DNA from: Alloalcanivorax mobilis
GTDB taxonomy: Bacteria; Pseudomonadota; Gammaproteobacteria; Pseudomonadales; Alcanivoracaceae
Direction of reading: 5' to 3'
Assembly: GCF_002864685.1 (NCBI RefSeq)
Contig: NZ_NMQZ01000019.1
Span: 1 to 64,000, forward strand
DNA: 64,000 nt
The notes beneath the pieces are model-generated. The model did not search any database. It saw nothing but the letters and a program-made list of their open reading frames with translations, and was not told the origin of the DNA. Both the position numbers and the translations under genes were made by a program. Positions 49,798 through 61,685 of the stretch are shown piece after piece. Numbering within the stretch: position 1 is the stretch's first letter; each line of letters begins with the position of its first letter.

Positions 49798-50415
49798 ATG
49801 GCCCGATCCAAGAGCAGCCAGCGCTGGCTGCGCGAGCACTTCGACGACCAATGGGTGACCCGCGCCCAGGCCGAGGGCTATCGCTCGCGGGCCAGCTTCA
49901 AACTGATCGAGATCAACGACAAGGACAAGCTGTTCCGCCCGGGCATGACGGTGCTGGATCTGGGCGCCGCGCCGGGCGGCTGGACCCAGGTGGCGGCAAA
50001 GCTGGTCGGTTCACGGGGCACGGTGGTGGCCAGTGATATTCTCGCCATGGATGCCCTGCCGGATGTCACCTTTATCGAAGGCGACTTTCGCGAGGAGGCG
50101 GTCTATGAGCGGATCATCGCATCGCTGGGCGGGCGTCCGGTGGACCTTGTAATGTCCGACATGGCCCCCAATATGAGTGGGAACCGGGCCGTTGATCTGC
50201 CCCGCGCCATGTATCTGGCTGAACTGGCGCTGGATATGGCGGTCAAGGTTCTCAGCCCTGACGGACGCTTTCTGGTGAAAGTGTTCCAAGGCGAAGGGTT
50301 CGATCAGTACCGGCGTGAGCTGCAGAGCCGGTTTGTGCGAGTGGTCAGCCGCAAGCCAGCGGCCAGTCGGCCGCGCTCCTCCGAGGTGTATCAATTGGGG
50401 GTGGGCCTGAAGTAG
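49798..50415 (+). CDS. rlmE: 23S rRNA 2'-O-ribose U2552 methyltransferase RlmE (FtsJ/RrmJ)
   Basis: This 205-residue heat-shock-associated methyltransferase modifies U2552 in the A loop. The SAM-binding loop is [20 protein letters not shown] (about 53-72). The catalytic K-D-K tetrad residues are visible in [18 protein letters not shown] and [10 protein letters not shown]. The start [10 protein letters not shown] is chosen by homology over a start ten codons upstream. ftsH follows, as in many gammaproteobacteria. Confidence 0.96.
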   Translation: MARSKSSQRWLREHFDDQWVTRAQAEGYRSRASFKLIEINDKDKLFRPGMTVLDLGAAPGGWTQVAAKLVGSRGTVVASDILAMDALPDVTFIEGDFREEAVYERIIASLGGRPVDLVMSDMAPNMSGNRAVDLPRAMYLAELALDMAVKVLSPDGRFLVKVFQGEGFDQYRRELQSRFVRVVSRKPAASRPRSSEVYQLGVGLK

Positions 50416-50440
50416 TGTAAAGTTTGTTCCATACGATGCG

Positions 50441-50503
50441 TGTCAGCCCGCTGACAATCCTTTGCCAGGCCGGTGCCTGCCAAAGGATTGTTAACAGGCC
50501 CTA
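50441..50503 (+). repeat. Nested hairpins and a possible mobile-element end between rlmE and ftsH
   Basis: TGTCAGC-CC-GCTGACA (50441-50456) is a perfect palindrome that overlaps a second stem: ACAATCCTTTGCCAGG (50454-50469) pairs with CCTGCCAAAGGATTGT (50476-50491) with one mismatch. The sequence then reads TAACAGGCCCTAA, which reversed (TTAGGGCCTGTTA) resembles the terminal repeat of the MITE at 28842 (TAGGGCCTGTTC). Confidence 0.5.
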
Positions 50504-50527
50504 AAGCCCAAGAAGTCGAGGTCTCCC

Positions 50528-52467
<1,940 letters not shown>

Positions 52468-52468
<1 letters not shown>

Positions 52469-53331
52469 TGATCACACGGCTTACCTGTGGGGCGCGGACA
52501 TTGGATTTGTCCGCGCCCCTTGTTATGGGCATCCTGAATGTCACCCCGGATTCCTTTTCCGACGGCGGTCGCCATGCCTCCCTGAGCGATGCTTTGCGCC
52601 ACGGCGAACGCATGCTCGAAGAGGGCGCGGCGATCATTGATGTGGGCGGTGAGTCCACCCGGCCGGGCGCGGCACCAGTGTCCGTGCAACAGGAACTGGA
52701 CCGGGTGGTGCCGGTGGTCGAGGCCCTGGCCCGGGATCTGGGCGCCGTGGTTTCGGTGGACACCAGCACCCCCGAGGTCATCCGCGAAGTGGCCGGCGCC
52801 GGCGCCGGCCTGATCAATGATGTGCGCTCCCTGCGCCGCCCCGGTGCTCTGCGGGCGGCCGCTGACAGCGGCCTGCCGGTCTGTTTGATGCACATGCTCG
52901 GTGAGCCGGGCGACATGCAGAACAACCCCCATTATGACGATGTCACCGGTGAGGTGATCACCTTCCTTGAGGCGCGTATCCAGGCCTGCCGTGCCGCCGG
53001 CATTGGCCGCGAGCGCCTGTTGCTGGATCCGGGCTTTGGTTTTGCAAAGACGGTCACGCATAATTTGCGTTTGCTGGCTGAACTTGAACGGCTCAGCGCG
53101 CTCGAATTGCCGGTGTTGGTGGGCCTGTCGCGGAAGTCTCTGTTCGGTAAGGTGCTGAACCGACCGGTGCGGGAGCGCCTGCCCGCTTCGCTGGCGGCGG
53201 CGGTGATGTGCGTGGAGCGGGGCGCGTTGATTGTGCGGGCCCATGATGTGAAAGAAACCGTGGACAGCGTGCGCTTCGCGCGGGCTGTTCTGAGTGAAAG
53301 CGGTCCTCGGGAGACAATGGATGAGTCGTAA
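52468..53331 (+). CDS. folP: Dihydropteroate synthase FolP
   Basis: This 287-residue TIM-barrel enzyme joins p-aminobenzoate to the pterin pyrophosphate in folate synthesis and is the sulfonamide target. Motifs are [16 protein letters not shown] (about 17-32), INDVRSL (about 116-122), [15 protein letters not shown] and GLSRKSLFG (about 213-221). The start overlaps the ftsH stop by one base, and the end overlaps glmM by 11 bp, so the three genes are probably translated in a coupled way. Confidence 0.97.
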
Positions 53332-54655
53332 ATATTTTGGAACGGATGGTATCCGTGGCACCGTGGGGGAACCCCCGATCACGCCGGATTTCGTGCTCAA
53401 ACTGGGCTGGGCCGCCGGGCGCGTGCTCGCCGCTCGTGGCGGCAGCAAAATCCTGATCGGCAAGGACACCCGCATCTCCGGCTATATGTTCGAATCGGCC
53501 CTGGAAGCGGGCATCTCCTCCGCCGGCGTGGACGTGCGCCTGCTCGGGCCGATGCCCACCCCGGCGATCGCTTATTTGACGCGCACGCTGCACGCCCAGG
53601 CCGGCATCGTGATCTCCGCGTCGCACAATCCCTACACCGACAACGGCATCAAGTTTTTCGGCGGCGACGGCCGTAAGCTCAACGAGCAGATCGAGGAAGA
53701 GATCGAGCGCATGCTGGACGAGCCGATCGCCGTGGTCGCCACCGACAAGCTGGGCAAGGTGCGCCGCATCGACGACGCCCGCGGCCGCTATATTGAGTTC
53801 TGCAAAAGCACGGCGCCGGGCCTGAGCCTGAAGGGTCTGAAAATCGTCGTCGACACCGCCAATGGCGCGGCTTACCACATCACCCCTGATGTGTTCGAAG
53901 AGCTCGGTGCCACGGTGGTGGCCATCGGCAATCGGCCCGACGGGTTCAATATCAACCGTGAATGCGGCTCCACCCACCCCGACGCCCTGTGCCAGCGCGT
54001 GGTGGACGAAGGCGCGGACCTGGGCGTGGCCCTGGACGGCGACGCCGACCGGTTGATCATGGTGGATGACCAGGGGCGGGTCGTGGATGGCGACCAGTTG
54101 CTGTACATCATTGCCCGGCAGCGTCACGGTCGCGGCGCGCTCAAGGGCGGCGTGGTGGGAACGCTGATGTCCAATCTGGGCCTGGAGCTGGCGCTGCACG
54201 ACCTGGGTATTTCGTTCGTGCGCGCCAAGGTCGGCGATCGCTACGTGATGGAGCAGCTTGAAGAGCACAACTGGCTGCTGGGCGGCGAATCCTCCGGCCA
54301 TCTGGTGTGTCTGGATCGCACCTCCACCGGTGACGGCACGGTGGCCGCTCTGCAGGTGCTGGCGGCGCTGTGCGAGCAGGGCGTCACTTTGCGTGAGGCG
54401 GCCGCCGCGGCGCCATTGATGCCTCAAAGTCTGATTAACGTGCGCGGCGCGAACCGCGACGGGTTCATGGACGACACCGCGATGACGGCGGTGTTGCACG
54501 AAGTGGAACAGGAACTGGGCAGTAATGGGCGCGTGCTGTTGCGGCCGTCCGGCACTGAGCCGCTGGTGCGGGTCATGGTGGAAGGGCGCGATGCCGATCA
54601 GGTTGAGCGGTTATGCCAGCGTCTCGCCGACGCCGTGCAGACGGCGATTGCCTGA
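53321..54655 (+). CDS. glmM: Phosphoglucosamine mutase GlmM
   Basis: This 444-residue enzyme converts glucosamine-6-phosphate to glucosamine-1-phosphate for UDP-GlcNAc. It starts [17 protein letters not shown]. The phosphoserine loop is [20 protein letters not shown] (about 97-116). The metal loop DGDADR is near 239-244 and the sugar-binding loop GGESSGH near 321-327. The phosphate-binding loop [12 protein letters not shown] is near the C terminus. It overlaps folP by 11 bp. Confidence 0.97.
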   Translation: MSRKYFGTDGIRGTVGEPPITPDFVLKLGWAAGRVLAARGGSKILIGKDTRISGYMFESALEAGISSAGVDVRLLGPMPTPAIAYLTRTLHAQAGIVISASHNPYTDNGIKFFGGDGRKLNEQIEEEIERMLDEPIAVVATDKLGKVRRIDDARGRYIEFCKSTAPGLSLKGLKIVVDTANGAAYHITPDVFEELGATVVAIGNRPDGFNINRECGSTHPDALCQRVVDEGADLGVALDGDADRLIMVDDQGRVVDGDQLLYIIARQRHGRGALKGGVVGTLMSNLGLELALHDLGISFVRAKVGDRYVMEQLEEHNWLLGGESSGHLVCLDRTSTGDGTVAALQVLAALCEQGVTLREAAAAAPLMPQSLINVRGANRDGFMDDTAMTAVLHEVEQELGSNGRVLLRPSGTEPLVRVMVEGRDADQVERLCQRLADAVQTAIA

Positions 54656-54705
54656 GTGCCGGCGCCGGGCCGCGAAGATCCCGTGACGCCCTGGAGGGGG
54701 ATGCA

Positions 54706-55452
54706 ATGACAAGAACACCGCTGGTGGCGGGCAACTGGAAGATGAATGGTCGGCGCGGCCTGGCCGGCGAGATCGCCGCCGCGCTGACCGGCTCCCTGTC
54801 GGAAAACGTGGAAGTGGCGTTATGCCCGCCGTATCCGTATCTGGTGGCGCTGGGCGATGCCCTGCCCGCCGGCGTGGGGCTGGGTGCGCAGGATGTGTGC
54901 GACCACCAGGATGGCGCTTTCACCGGTGAGGTCTCCGCTGAAATGCTGGCTGATCTGGGCTGCCGTTACGTCATCGTCGGGCATTCCGAGCGCCGCGAGT
55001 ACTACGGCGAAAGCGATGATCTGGTGGCGAGCAAGTTTCTGCGCGCCCGCGAGGCGGGGCTGGTGCCGATTCTGTGCGTGGGTGAAACCCTGCGTCAGCG
55101 CGAAGCGGGAGACACCGAGCAGGTGGTGGTGCAACAGATGATGACCGTGGTCGAGGCGGCGGGTGCCGGCGCGTTCGAGAACGCGGTGCTGGCCTACGAG
55201 CCGGTCTGGGCGATTGGCACCGGCTTGACCGCCAGCCCCGAAGAGGCTCAGGCGGTGCATGCCCTGCTGCGCGGAACCCTGGCGAAAAGTGCCCCGGAAG
55301 TGGCGGCGAAAATGCGCCTTCTTTACGGCGGCAGCGTAAAGGCGGATAATGCCGCCCCTCTGTTTGCCCAGCCGGATATCGACGGAGGGTTGATCGGCGG
55401 GGCGTCACTGAAGGCGGACGAATTTATCGCCATTTGTCGGGCGGCAGGTTGA
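54706..55452 (+). CDS. tpiA: Triosephosphate isomerase TpiA
   Basis: This 248-residue glycolytic enzyme interconverts dihydroxyacetone phosphate and glyceraldehyde-3-phosphate. VAGNWKMNGR (about 7-16) carries the catalytic Lys and Asn, VIVGHSERREYYGE (about 90-103) the catalytic His, and AYEPVWAIGTG (about 163-173) the catalytic Glu and flexible loop. GGAGGGGG precedes the ATG. It lies between glmM and secG, a common order in Pseudomonas-like genomes. Confidence 0.98.
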   Translation: MTRTPLVAGNWKMNGRRGLAGEIAAALTGSLSENVEVALCPPYPYLVALGDALPAGVGLGAQDVCDHQDGAFTGEVSAEMLADLGCRYVIVGHSERREYYGESDDLVASKFLRAREAGLVPILCVGETLRQREAGDTEQVVVQQMMTVVEAAGAGAFENAVLAYEPVWAIGTGLTASPEEAQAVHALLRGTLAKSAPEVAAKMRLLYGGSVKADNAAPLFAQPDIDGGLIGGASLKADEFIAICRAAG

Positions 55453-55460
55453 ATTAGCTT

Positions 55461-55925
55461 ATGGATATTGTGCTTCATGTGGTGCACGTGCTCGCGGCGC
55501 TGGGCCTGATTGGTCTGGTTCTGGTTCAGCACGGTAAAGGCGCCGACGCCGGTGCCTCCTTTGGCAGTGGCGGTTCGCAGACGGTGTTTGGCAGTGCCGG
55601 TAACGCCAACTTCCTGACCCGCTCCACGGCGGTGCTGGCGGCGGTCTTTTTTGTGACCAGTCTGGGGCTGGCCTGGATGGCCCGCAACGAGGCTGGCGGT
55701 GGCGGTATTTTGCCGGCGTTCGAAGAAAGCATCGACGATCAGGATGTGCCGTCTCTGGATCAGAACGACGCGTCCGAAGGTGTTCAGAGCGACGTACCGG
55801 CCGCGAGTGGCGGCGGTGATGTGCCGTCGGTGCAATCTTCCGAAAACGGCACTTCCGATGTGCCGTCGGCTGGGTTAGAATCCCCGGCCCCGGATGAGGC
55901 ACCGTCTCAACCGGCTCAGAATTAA
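55461..55925 (+). CDS. secG: Preprotein translocase subunit SecG
   Basis: This 154-residue inner-membrane protein is part of SecYEG. Helix 1 (about 3-22) and helix 2 (about 52-72) flank [31 protein letters not shown] (in part), the conserved cytoplasmic loop. The C-terminal half (about 80-154) is an acidic, Ser/Pro/Asp-rich tail with repeated DVPS motifs, longer than in E. coli (110 residues). tRNA-Leu follows nine bp downstream, the usual order. Confidence 0.95.
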   Translation: MDIVLHVVHVLAALGLIGLVLVQHGKGADAGASFGSGGSQTVFGSAGNANFLTRSTAVLAAVFFVTSLGLAWMARNEAGGGGILPAFEESIDDQDVPSLDQNDASEGVQSDVPAASGGGDVPSVQSSENGTSDVPSAGLESPAPDEAPSQPAQN

Positions 55926-55934
55926 GGTGTTTTT

Positions 55935-56021
55935 GCCGAAGTGGTGAAATTGGTAGACACGCTATCTTGAGGGGGTAGTGACCTTACGGTCGTGCCGGTT
56001 CAAGTCCGGCCTTCGGCACCA
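55935..56021 (+). tRNA. leuU: tRNA-Leu(GAG)
   Basis: An 87-nt class II tRNA. The acceptor GCCGAAG/CTTCGGC is perfect, the anticodon loop TTGAGGG gives GAG (55969-55971), there is a long variable arm, the T-arm is GCCGG-TTCAAGT-CCGGC and CCA is encoded. It lies directly after secG and is probably processed from the same transcript. Confidence 0.97.
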
Positions 56022-56111
56022 ATTTTTGACGTTGATGGCGGGGTTGAAGACTCAGGTTTTCGCCCTAATATCAAGCGAGATGTAACGGGTTTTACGACGG
56101 CCGTTAAGATC

Positions 56112-56134
56112 GCGAAAAATAGAGACTTTTTCGC
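56112..56134 (+). terminator. AT-rich hairpin upstream of the initiator tRNA promoter
   Basis: GCGAAAAA and TTTTTCGC pair around a seven-base loop. It lies between tRNA-Leu and the promoter of the next unit and may end the secG transcript. The stem has few GC pairs and no separate U-tract, so confidence is low. Confidence 0.35.
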
Positions 56135-56142
56135 AGATTCGA

Positions 56143-56171
56143 TTGACAGGGCCCGCGCAAATAACTAGTAT
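56143..56171 (+). promoter_or_regulatory. Promoter of the initiator tRNA / rimP-nusA-infB operon
   Basis: A perfect -35 TTGACA (56143-56148), 17-bp spacer and TAGTAT (56166-56171). The bases after the -10, TTGCGCTCG, form the GC-rich discriminator typical of stringently controlled stable-RNA promoters. Confidence 0.8.
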
Positions 56172-56188
56172 TTGCGCTCGATTTCAAG

Positions 56189-56265
<77 letters not shown>

Positions 56266-56296
56266 CTTGTCAGAACCGGTCCCGGTTCTGTGCCGT

Positions 56297-56323
56297 GAAA
56301 AGCCCCTCTAGCAGGGGCTTTTT
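56297..56323 (+). terminator. Intrinsic terminator after initiator tRNA
   Basis: AAAAGCCCCT and AGGGGCTTTTT pair around CTAGC, with five T at the end. It should stop much transcription before rimP; read-through would feed the operon. Confidence 0.9.
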
Positions 56324-56419
56324 GCTATTCACAACCGGGGTTGGAAGTGGGAATGGGCATCGGGTCTGTTGTCGGATGATTGACAATAGGTCCTAAGCCC
56401 ATTTTTTGTTTGTGATGCC

Positions 56420-56464
56420 GGAGCGGTGGCTCCCGGGGCAACGGCTTTTGAAGCAGCGGCCCCG
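56420..56464 (+). promoter_or_regulatory. Two adjacent hairpins in the rimP leader
   Basis: GGAGC-GGTG-GCTCC (56420-56433) is followed at once by CGGGGC...GCCCCG (56434-56464), which encloses a GGCTTTTGAAGC segment. They end 25 bp before the rimP ATG. Structured rimP leaders are known in gammaproteobacteria; whether this matches one needs a covariance-model search. Confidence 0.4.
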
Positions 56465-56489
56465 AAGCAAAGGCTCGAAAAGGGACTCA

Positions 56490-56945
56490 ATGTCGAAACG
56501 CACGGATCAACTCAAGGAGCTGCTGGCTCCAGTGGTCGAAGACCTGGGTTTTACCCTTTGGGGCGTACAGTACCTCCAGGGGCGCGGTGCGGTATTGCGT
56601 CTGTTTATCGACCATGAAGACGGCATCAACGTGGATGATTGCATCCGCGTCAGTCACGAAGTCAGCGGTGTGCTGGACGTGGAAGATCCGATCCCAGGCG
56701 AGTACAACCTGGAAGTGTCTTCCCCCGGCATGGATCGTCCGCTGTTTGAATTAGCCCAGTTTCAGCTCTATCTGGGCGATGATGTGCACCTAAAGCTGCT
56801 GGCCCCGGTGGCGGGCAAGCGTAAACTGACGGCCACCCTGGTGGGCGTCGACGGCGATACGCTGGTGTTGATGCTCAATGGTGACACCCTGCGTGTTCCT
56901 TACAGTCAGGTGGACCGTGCTCGTCTGGAGCCGCGCTTCGATTGA
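56490..56945 (+). CDS. rimP: Ribosome maturation factor RimP
   Basis: This 151-residue protein is needed for 30S subunit maturation. The N-terminal domain contains LAPVVEDLGFTLWGVQYLQGRGAVLRLFID (in part) and INVDDCIRVSHEVSGVLDVEDPI (in part; about 48-70). The conserved LEVSSPGMDRPL (about 76-87) links to the SH3-like C-terminal domain. AAAGGGA lies six bases before the chosen ATG; the longer open frame starts within the leader hairpins. Confidence 0.96.
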   Translation: MSKRTDQLKELLAPVVEDLGFTLWGVQYLQGRGAVLRLFIDHEDGINVDDCIRVSHEVSGVLDVEDPIPGEYNLEVSSPGMDRPLFELAQFQLYLGDDVHLKLLAPVAGKRKLTATLVGVDGDTLVLMLNGDTLRVPYSQVDRARLEPRFD

Positions 56946-56980
56946 GCGTGACCTGAACATACCTTTGTAAAGGCCTGGCC

Positions 56981-58486
56981 ATGAACAAAGAGATCCTGCT
57001 GGTAGCGGAAACTGTTTCCAACGAAAAAGGCGTCAGCCGCGATGTGATCTTTGAAGCCATCGAGTCTGCGTTGGCGGCGGCGACCAAAAAGCGCTTCAAG
57101 GAAGAAGATGTGGAAATTCGTGTGCAGATCGACCGGGTCTCCGGCGATTACGGCACGTTCCGCGTCTGGCATGTGGTTCCTGACGAAGAGCTGTTCGAGT
57201 TCGGCAAGCAACTGACCCTCGATGAAGCCCACGAGCAGGATCAGAGCCTGCGGATTGGCGATGTCTATGAAGAGCAGATTGAATCCGAAGCGTTCGGTCG
57301 TATCGCTGCTCAGACCGCCAAACAGGTGATCGTGCAAAAGGTGCGTGAGGCGGAGCGTCGCCAGATCATTGAAGAATACCGTGATCGTATTGGTGAGCTG
57401 GTCAGTGGCACGGTGAAAAAATCCAGCCGCGAAGCGATCGTGCTGGACCTGGGTGGCAATGCCGAGGCGCTGATTACCCGCGAACATATGATTACCCGTG
57501 AAAGCGTGCGCCAGAATGACCGGGTGCGGGCTTATCTGCTGGGCGTTAACGAAGAAAGCCGTGGCCCGCAGTTGTTTGCCAGCCGGGCGTGCCCGGAAAT
57601 GCTGATTGAGCTGTTCAAGATTGAAGTGCCGGAAATTGGTGAAGAGCTGATCGAGATCAAGGGCGCGGCCCGTGATCCGGGCTCGCGCGCCAAGATCGCG
57701 GTGAAGACCAACGATCAGCGCATCGATCCGGTGGGGGCTTGCGTGGGTATGCGCGGCGCCCGAGTACAGGCGGTTTCCAACGAGTTGGGTGGCGAGCGTA
57801 TCGACATCGTGCTGTGGGACGACAACCCCGCGCAGCTGGTGATCAACGCGATGCAGCCCGCCGAGGTGGCGTCCATCGTGATGGACGAAGAGAGCCACTC
57901 CATGGACATCGCCGTGGAAGACGAATCGGCGCTGGCCCAGGCGATCGGCCGCAGTGGGCAGAACATTCGCCTTGCTTCCGAGCTGACCGGCTGGGAACTG
58001 AACGTAATGACGCTGGAAGACGCTGAGAACAAGCAGCAGAAAGAGGCCGAAGAGGCCCTCCAGACGTTTATTGATTTTCTCGATGTGGACGAAGAGATGG
58101 CCGCCGTGCTGGTGGACGAGGGTTTCTCGTCGCTGGAAGAAGTGGCGTATGTGCCCACCGAAGAAATGCTCGCGATCGAAGGCTTTGACGAAGACATCGT
58201 CGAAGCGCTCCGGCAGCGCGCCAAGGACGCCCTGCTCACCCGGGCTCTGGTGTCCGAAGAGAAATTTGAACAAGCCGAACCCGCCGAGGACCTGCTGAAC
58301 ATGGAAGGCATGGACCGAGCACTGGCGGTGGATATGGCTTCCCGAGGCATTGTCACCATGGAAGACCTTGCTGAACAAGCGGTGGATGACCTGCTGGAAA
58401 TCGAGGGAATGGACGAAGAGCGCGCGGCCCAATTGATTATGACCGCTCGCGCCCCCTGGTTCGAAGGCGAAGAAGCCGGCGAATGA
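56981..58486 (+). CDS. nusA: Transcription termination/antitermination factor NusA
   Basis: This 501-residue RNA-polymerase-binding protein controls pausing, termination and antitermination. The N-terminal polymerase-binding domain (about 1-130) is followed by an S1 domain (about 135-200), two KH domains (about 230-345, with [32 protein letters not shown] in part) and two acidic C-terminal repeats (about 360-490) with helix-hairpin-helix signatures such as [15 protein letters not shown] and [14 protein letters not shown]. Length is typical for gammaproteobacteria. Confidence 0.97.
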   Translation: MNKEILLVAETVSNEKGVSRDVIFEAIESALAAATKKRFKEEDVEIRVQIDRVSGDYGTFRVWHVVPDEELFEFGKQLTLDEAHEQDQSLRIGDVYEEQIESEAFGRIAAQTAKQVIVQKVREAERRQIIEEYRDRIGELVSGTVKKSSREAIVLDLGGNAEALITREHMITRESVRQNDRVRAYLLGVNEESRGPQLFASRACPEMLIELFKIEVPEIGEELIEIKGAARDPGSRAKIAVKTNDQRIDPVGACVGMRGARVQAVSNELGGERIDIVLWDDNPAQLVINAMQPAEVASIVMDEESHSMDIAVEDESALAQAIGRSGQNIRLASELTGWELNVMTLEDAENKQQKEAEEALQTFIDFLDVDEEMAAVLVDEGFSSLEEVAYVPTEEMLAIEGFDEDIVEALRQRAKDALLTRALVSEEKFEQAEPAEDLLNMEGMDRALAVDMASRGIVTMEDLAEQAVDDLLEIEGMDEERAAQLIMTARAPWFEGEEAGE

Positions 58487-58551
58487 CGCGTATGAAATGA
58501 CGCGTTGAGCGCAGGGCACCACCAAGAAGTGGACAGGAGAGTGTTGCTGAC

Positions 58552-61245
58552 ATGGCAGAAACGACCGTAAAAAAGCTGGCCGATGTGGTAGGTATTCCGG
58601 TAGACACGCTGCTCACGCAGATGAAAGAAGCCGGATTGCCTCACACCGATGCCGGTGAAGGGGTCTCCGATGAACAGAAGCAGCAGCTGCTCGCGCATCT
58701 GCGCAAGTCCCATGGTGCCCAGGACGCGGAACCGAAGAAGATCACTCTGAAGCGTCGCTCCACCAGCACCATCAAGACCACCGGTGCCGCGGGTAAAGCC
58801 AAGACCGTGAACGTGGAAGTGCGTAAGAAACGCACCTACGTGAAGCGCGCCGCCGTGGAAGAAGAGGAGCGCGCCGCGGAGGAAGAGGCCCAGCGTCTGG
58901 CGGAAGAGCAGGCCCGTCTGGAGGCCGAGCAAGAAGCCAAGCGCAAAGCGGAAGAAGACGCCCGCAAGGCAGAGGAAGATGCTCTGCGCCGCGAGCAGGA
59001 AGCCCGTGCCCGCGCCGAGCAGGAGCGCAAGGAAGAGGAAGCCCGCGCCGGCCAGGAAAAGGCCAAGCGTGCCTCCGTGCCGAAGCCCGCCAAGAAAGCG
59101 CAGAAAGAAGAAACCGCCGAACAGCGCGCCGAGCGCGAAGCGGAAGAACGCAAGCAGCGTGAGGCGGAAGACGCCCGCCGCAAGCAGGAAGCCGAAGCGC
59201 GCAAGAAAGCTGAGGAAGAAGCCGCCCGTCGTACCGCCGAGGAAGCTCAGCGCATCGCCGAAGAGCTTGAAAAGCGCGAGGGTGAACAGCCCGCCGAACC
59301 GCAGAAAGAAGAGGAAGATAAAGCGTCCTCTATTGTGCGCGATGCCGTGGAAGCCGGTTATCGCACCGAGGAGCGTCAGTCCCGCCGCCGCCGCCGCAAG
59401 TCCAAAGCGGCCGGTGTTGCGCACGGGCAGATGAAAAGCTCCATGAACAAACAGCATGGCTTCAAAAGCCCCACGGAGAAAATGGTATACGACGTCGAGA
59501 TTCCCGAGACCATCACCGTGGCGGAACTGGCTCAGCGCATGAACATCAAGGCCAAGGAACTGATCAAGGCAATGATGAAGATGGGCGAGATGGCCACCGT
59601 CAACCAATACATTGACCAGGAGACCGCGGTCCTGCTGACCGAGGAGATGGGCCACACGCCGAGACTGGTCAAGGGCGAGGAAGAGGCTCTGGAAGACGAT
59701 CTGGCCACACTGGCGGATTACAGCGGCATCGATGCGGATGGCCGGGCGCCGGTGGTGACCATCATGGGCCACGTTGACCATGGTAAAACGTCGTTGCTGG
59801 ATTACATTCGTCGCGCCAAGGTGGCCGATGCGGAAGCCGGCGGTATCACCCAGCATATCGGTGCCTACCACGTGAACACCGACAAAGGCATGGTGACCTT
59901 CCTGGATACCCCCGGCCACGCGGCGTTCACCGCCATGCGTGCCCGTGGTGCCCGCGCCACCGACATCGTGATCATCGTGGTGGCCGCCGACGATGGCGTG
60001 ATGCCGCAGACCGAAGAAGCGATCAACCACGCCAAGGCCGCCGGTGTGCCGATCATCATCGCGGTCAACAAGGTCGACAAAGAACAGGCCGATCCGGACC
60101 GGGTCAAGAACGAGCTGGCCGCCAAGGATGTGATCCCGGAAGAGTGGGGCGGCGAATACCAGTTCGTGAACGTCTCCGCGCATTCCGGCCAGGGTATCGA
60201 TGATCTGCTCGATTCGGTGCTGGTGCAGGCCGAACTGATGGAGCTCAAGGCGCCCGCCACTGGCCCCGCCAGCGGTGTGGTGATTGAATCCCGGATCGAG
60301 AAAGGTCGCGGCACCGTGGCGTCCGTGCTGGTGCAATCGGGTGAGTTGAAGGTGGGCGACATGCTGATCGCTGGCGCCAACTATGGCCGTGTTCGCGCCC
60401 TGGTCGATGAAAACGGCCAGCAGGTCAAGCAGGCCGGTCCCTCGATCCCGGTGGAGGTGCTGGGTCTGGATGGCGCGCCGGAAGCCGGCGAGCAGATCCA
60501 GGTGGTGCCCGATGAACGCAAGGCGCGGGAAGTGGCCGAGTTCCGTCAGGAGCGCGACCGTGACCTCAAGCTCAAGCGTCAGCAGGCCTCCAAACTGGAG
60601 AACCTGTTCGAGAACATGGGCGCCGACGAGGCCAAGTTGGTCAACATCGTGCTCAAAACCGACGTGCGCGGTTCTCTGGAGGCGCTGATCGGTGCCCTCA
60701 ACGACTTGTCCACCGATGAAGTGAAGGTCAGCCTGGTGTCCGCCGGCGTGGGCGCGATCAACGAATCCGACGTCAACCTGGCGATGACCAGTGAAGCGGT
60801 GCTGCTCGGCTTTAACGTGCGCGCCGACTCCAAGGCCAAGCGCCTGTGCGAGCAGGAAGGCATTGATCTGCGCTACTACAGCGTGATCTACGAGCTGATT
60901 GACGACGTCAAACAGGCGCTCAGTGGCCTGCTGGCTCCGGAAAAGCGCGAGCAAATCCTCGGCGTGGCCGAGGTGCGCGACGTGTTCCGCTCTTCCAAGT
61001 TCGGTGCCGTGGCCGGTTGCATGGTGGTCGAGGGTACGCTTTATCGGAACCGCCCGATCCGCGTGCTGCGCGACGATGTGGTGGTGTTCGAAGGCGAGTT
61101 GGAATCGCTGCGCCGCTTCAAGGACGACGTCCCCGAAGTGCGCAACGGCATGGAGTGTGGCATCGCGGTGAAGAGCTACAACGACGTCAAGGAAGGCGAC
61201 AAGATCGAGGTGTTTGAAGTGAAGGAGGTGGCGCGCAGCCTTTAA
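58552..61245 (+). CDS. infB: Translation initiation factor IF-2
   Basis: This 897-residue GTPase brings initiator tRNA to the 30S P site. An IF2-N domain (about 1-55) precedes a very charged Glu/Lys/Arg/Ala-rich helical region (about 90-260) with many AEE/RAE/KAE repeats. Then come a second IF2-N domain (about 315-380) and the G domain with [12 protein letters not shown] (about 403-414), DTPGHAAF and NKVDK. Domains II-IV follow. The charged region is responsible for long false open frames on the other strand. AGGAG precedes the ATG. Confidence 0.98.
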   Translation: MAETTVKKLADVVGIPVDTLLTQMKEAGLPHTDAGEGVSDEQKQQLLAHLRKSHGAQDAEPKKITLKRRSTSTIKTTGAAGKAKTVNVEVRKKRTYVKRAAVEEEERAAEEEAQRLAEEQARLEAEQEAKRKAEEDARKAEEDALRREQEARARAEQERKEEEARAGQEKAKRASVPKPAKKAQKEETAEQRAEREAEERKQREAEDARRKQEAEARKKAEEEAARRTAEEAQRIAEELEKREGEQPAEPQKEEEDKASSIVRDAVEAGYRTEERQSRRRRRKSKAAGVAHGQMKSSMNKQHGFKSPTEKMVYDVEIPETITVAELAQRMNIKAKELIKAMMKMGEMATVNQYIDQETAVLLTEEMGHTPRLVKGEEEALEDDLATLADYSGIDADGRAPVVTIMGHVDHGKTSLLDYIRRAKVADAEAGGITQHIGAYHVNTDKGMVTFLDTPGHAAFTAMRARGARATDIVIIVVAADDGVMPQTEEAINHAKAAGVPIIIAVNKVDKEQADPDRVKNELAAKDVIPEEWGGEYQFVNVSAHSGQGIDDLLDSVLVQAELMELKAPATGPASGVVIESRIEKGRGTVASVLVQSGELKVGDMLIAGANYGRVRALVDENGQQVKQAGPSIPVEVLGLDGAPEAGEQIQVVPDERKAREVAEFRQERDRDLKLKRQQASKLENLFENMGADEAKLVNIVLKTDVRGSLEALIGALNDLSTDEVKVSLVSAGVGAINESDVNLAMTSEAVLLGFNVRADSKAKRLCEQEGIDLRYYSVIYELIDDVKQALSGLLAPEKREQILGVAEVRDVFRSSKFGAVAGCMVVEGTLYRNRPIRVLRDDVVVFEGELESLRRFKDDVPEVRNGMECGIAVKSYNDVKEGDKIEVFEVKEVARSL

Positions 61246-61257
61246 GCGCGCCTTGCC

Positions 61258-61668
61258 ATGAGCCGACATCAGCGCCCCCGTGGTTTTCAGCGCACCGACC
61301 GTATCGCGGATCAGATCCAGCGGGAGGTGTCGCGCCTGTTGCAGTTCGAACTGAAGGACCCGCGCGTGGGCCTGGTGACGGTGCAGGATGTCACCGTTTC
61401 CCGGGATCTTTCCTTCGCCGATGTCTACTTCACGTTGCTGGGCGAGGGCGCCGAAGCCGGTGCCCAGGCTCAGGAGATTCTCACCGGCGCGGCGGGATTT
61501 CTGCGCAGCGCCCTGGCGCAGACCCTGAACACCCGCACCACGCCCAAATTGCGCTTTCATTACGATGAGACCCCGGAGCGGGCGGCCAGCCTGTCCCGGC
61601 TGATCGATGAAGCGCGCGCCGAGGACCGGGAAATCGCCCCGGACCGCGACGATACCGATAACGACTGA
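61258..61668 (+). CDS. rbfA: 30S ribosome-binding factor RbfA
   Basis: This 136-residue cold-shock-type factor acts in late 30S maturation near the 16S 5' end. It contains RTDRIADQIQREVSRLLQFELKDPRVGLVTVQDVTVSRDL (in part; about 11-50) and the KH-like LNTRTTPKLRFHYDETPERAASLSRLIDEA (in part). The Asp-rich C terminus is common. It follows infB by 12 bp and is followed by truB, the standard order. Confidence 0.96.
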   Translation: MSRHQRPRGFQRTDRIADQIQREVSRLLQFELKDPRVGLVTVQDVTVSRDLSFADVYFTLLGEGAEAGAQAQEILTGAAGFLRSALAQTLNTRTTPKLRFHYDETPERAASLSRLIDEARAEDREIAPDRDDTDND

Positions 61669-61685
61669 TCACGGAGCACTGAGAC

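Noticed and set aside
57715-61560. A 1281-codon open frame on the minus strand across nusA and infB
   Set aside because: It is a by-product of high GC and of the repetitive Glu/Lys/Arg codons of infB; nusA and infB are certain on the other strand.
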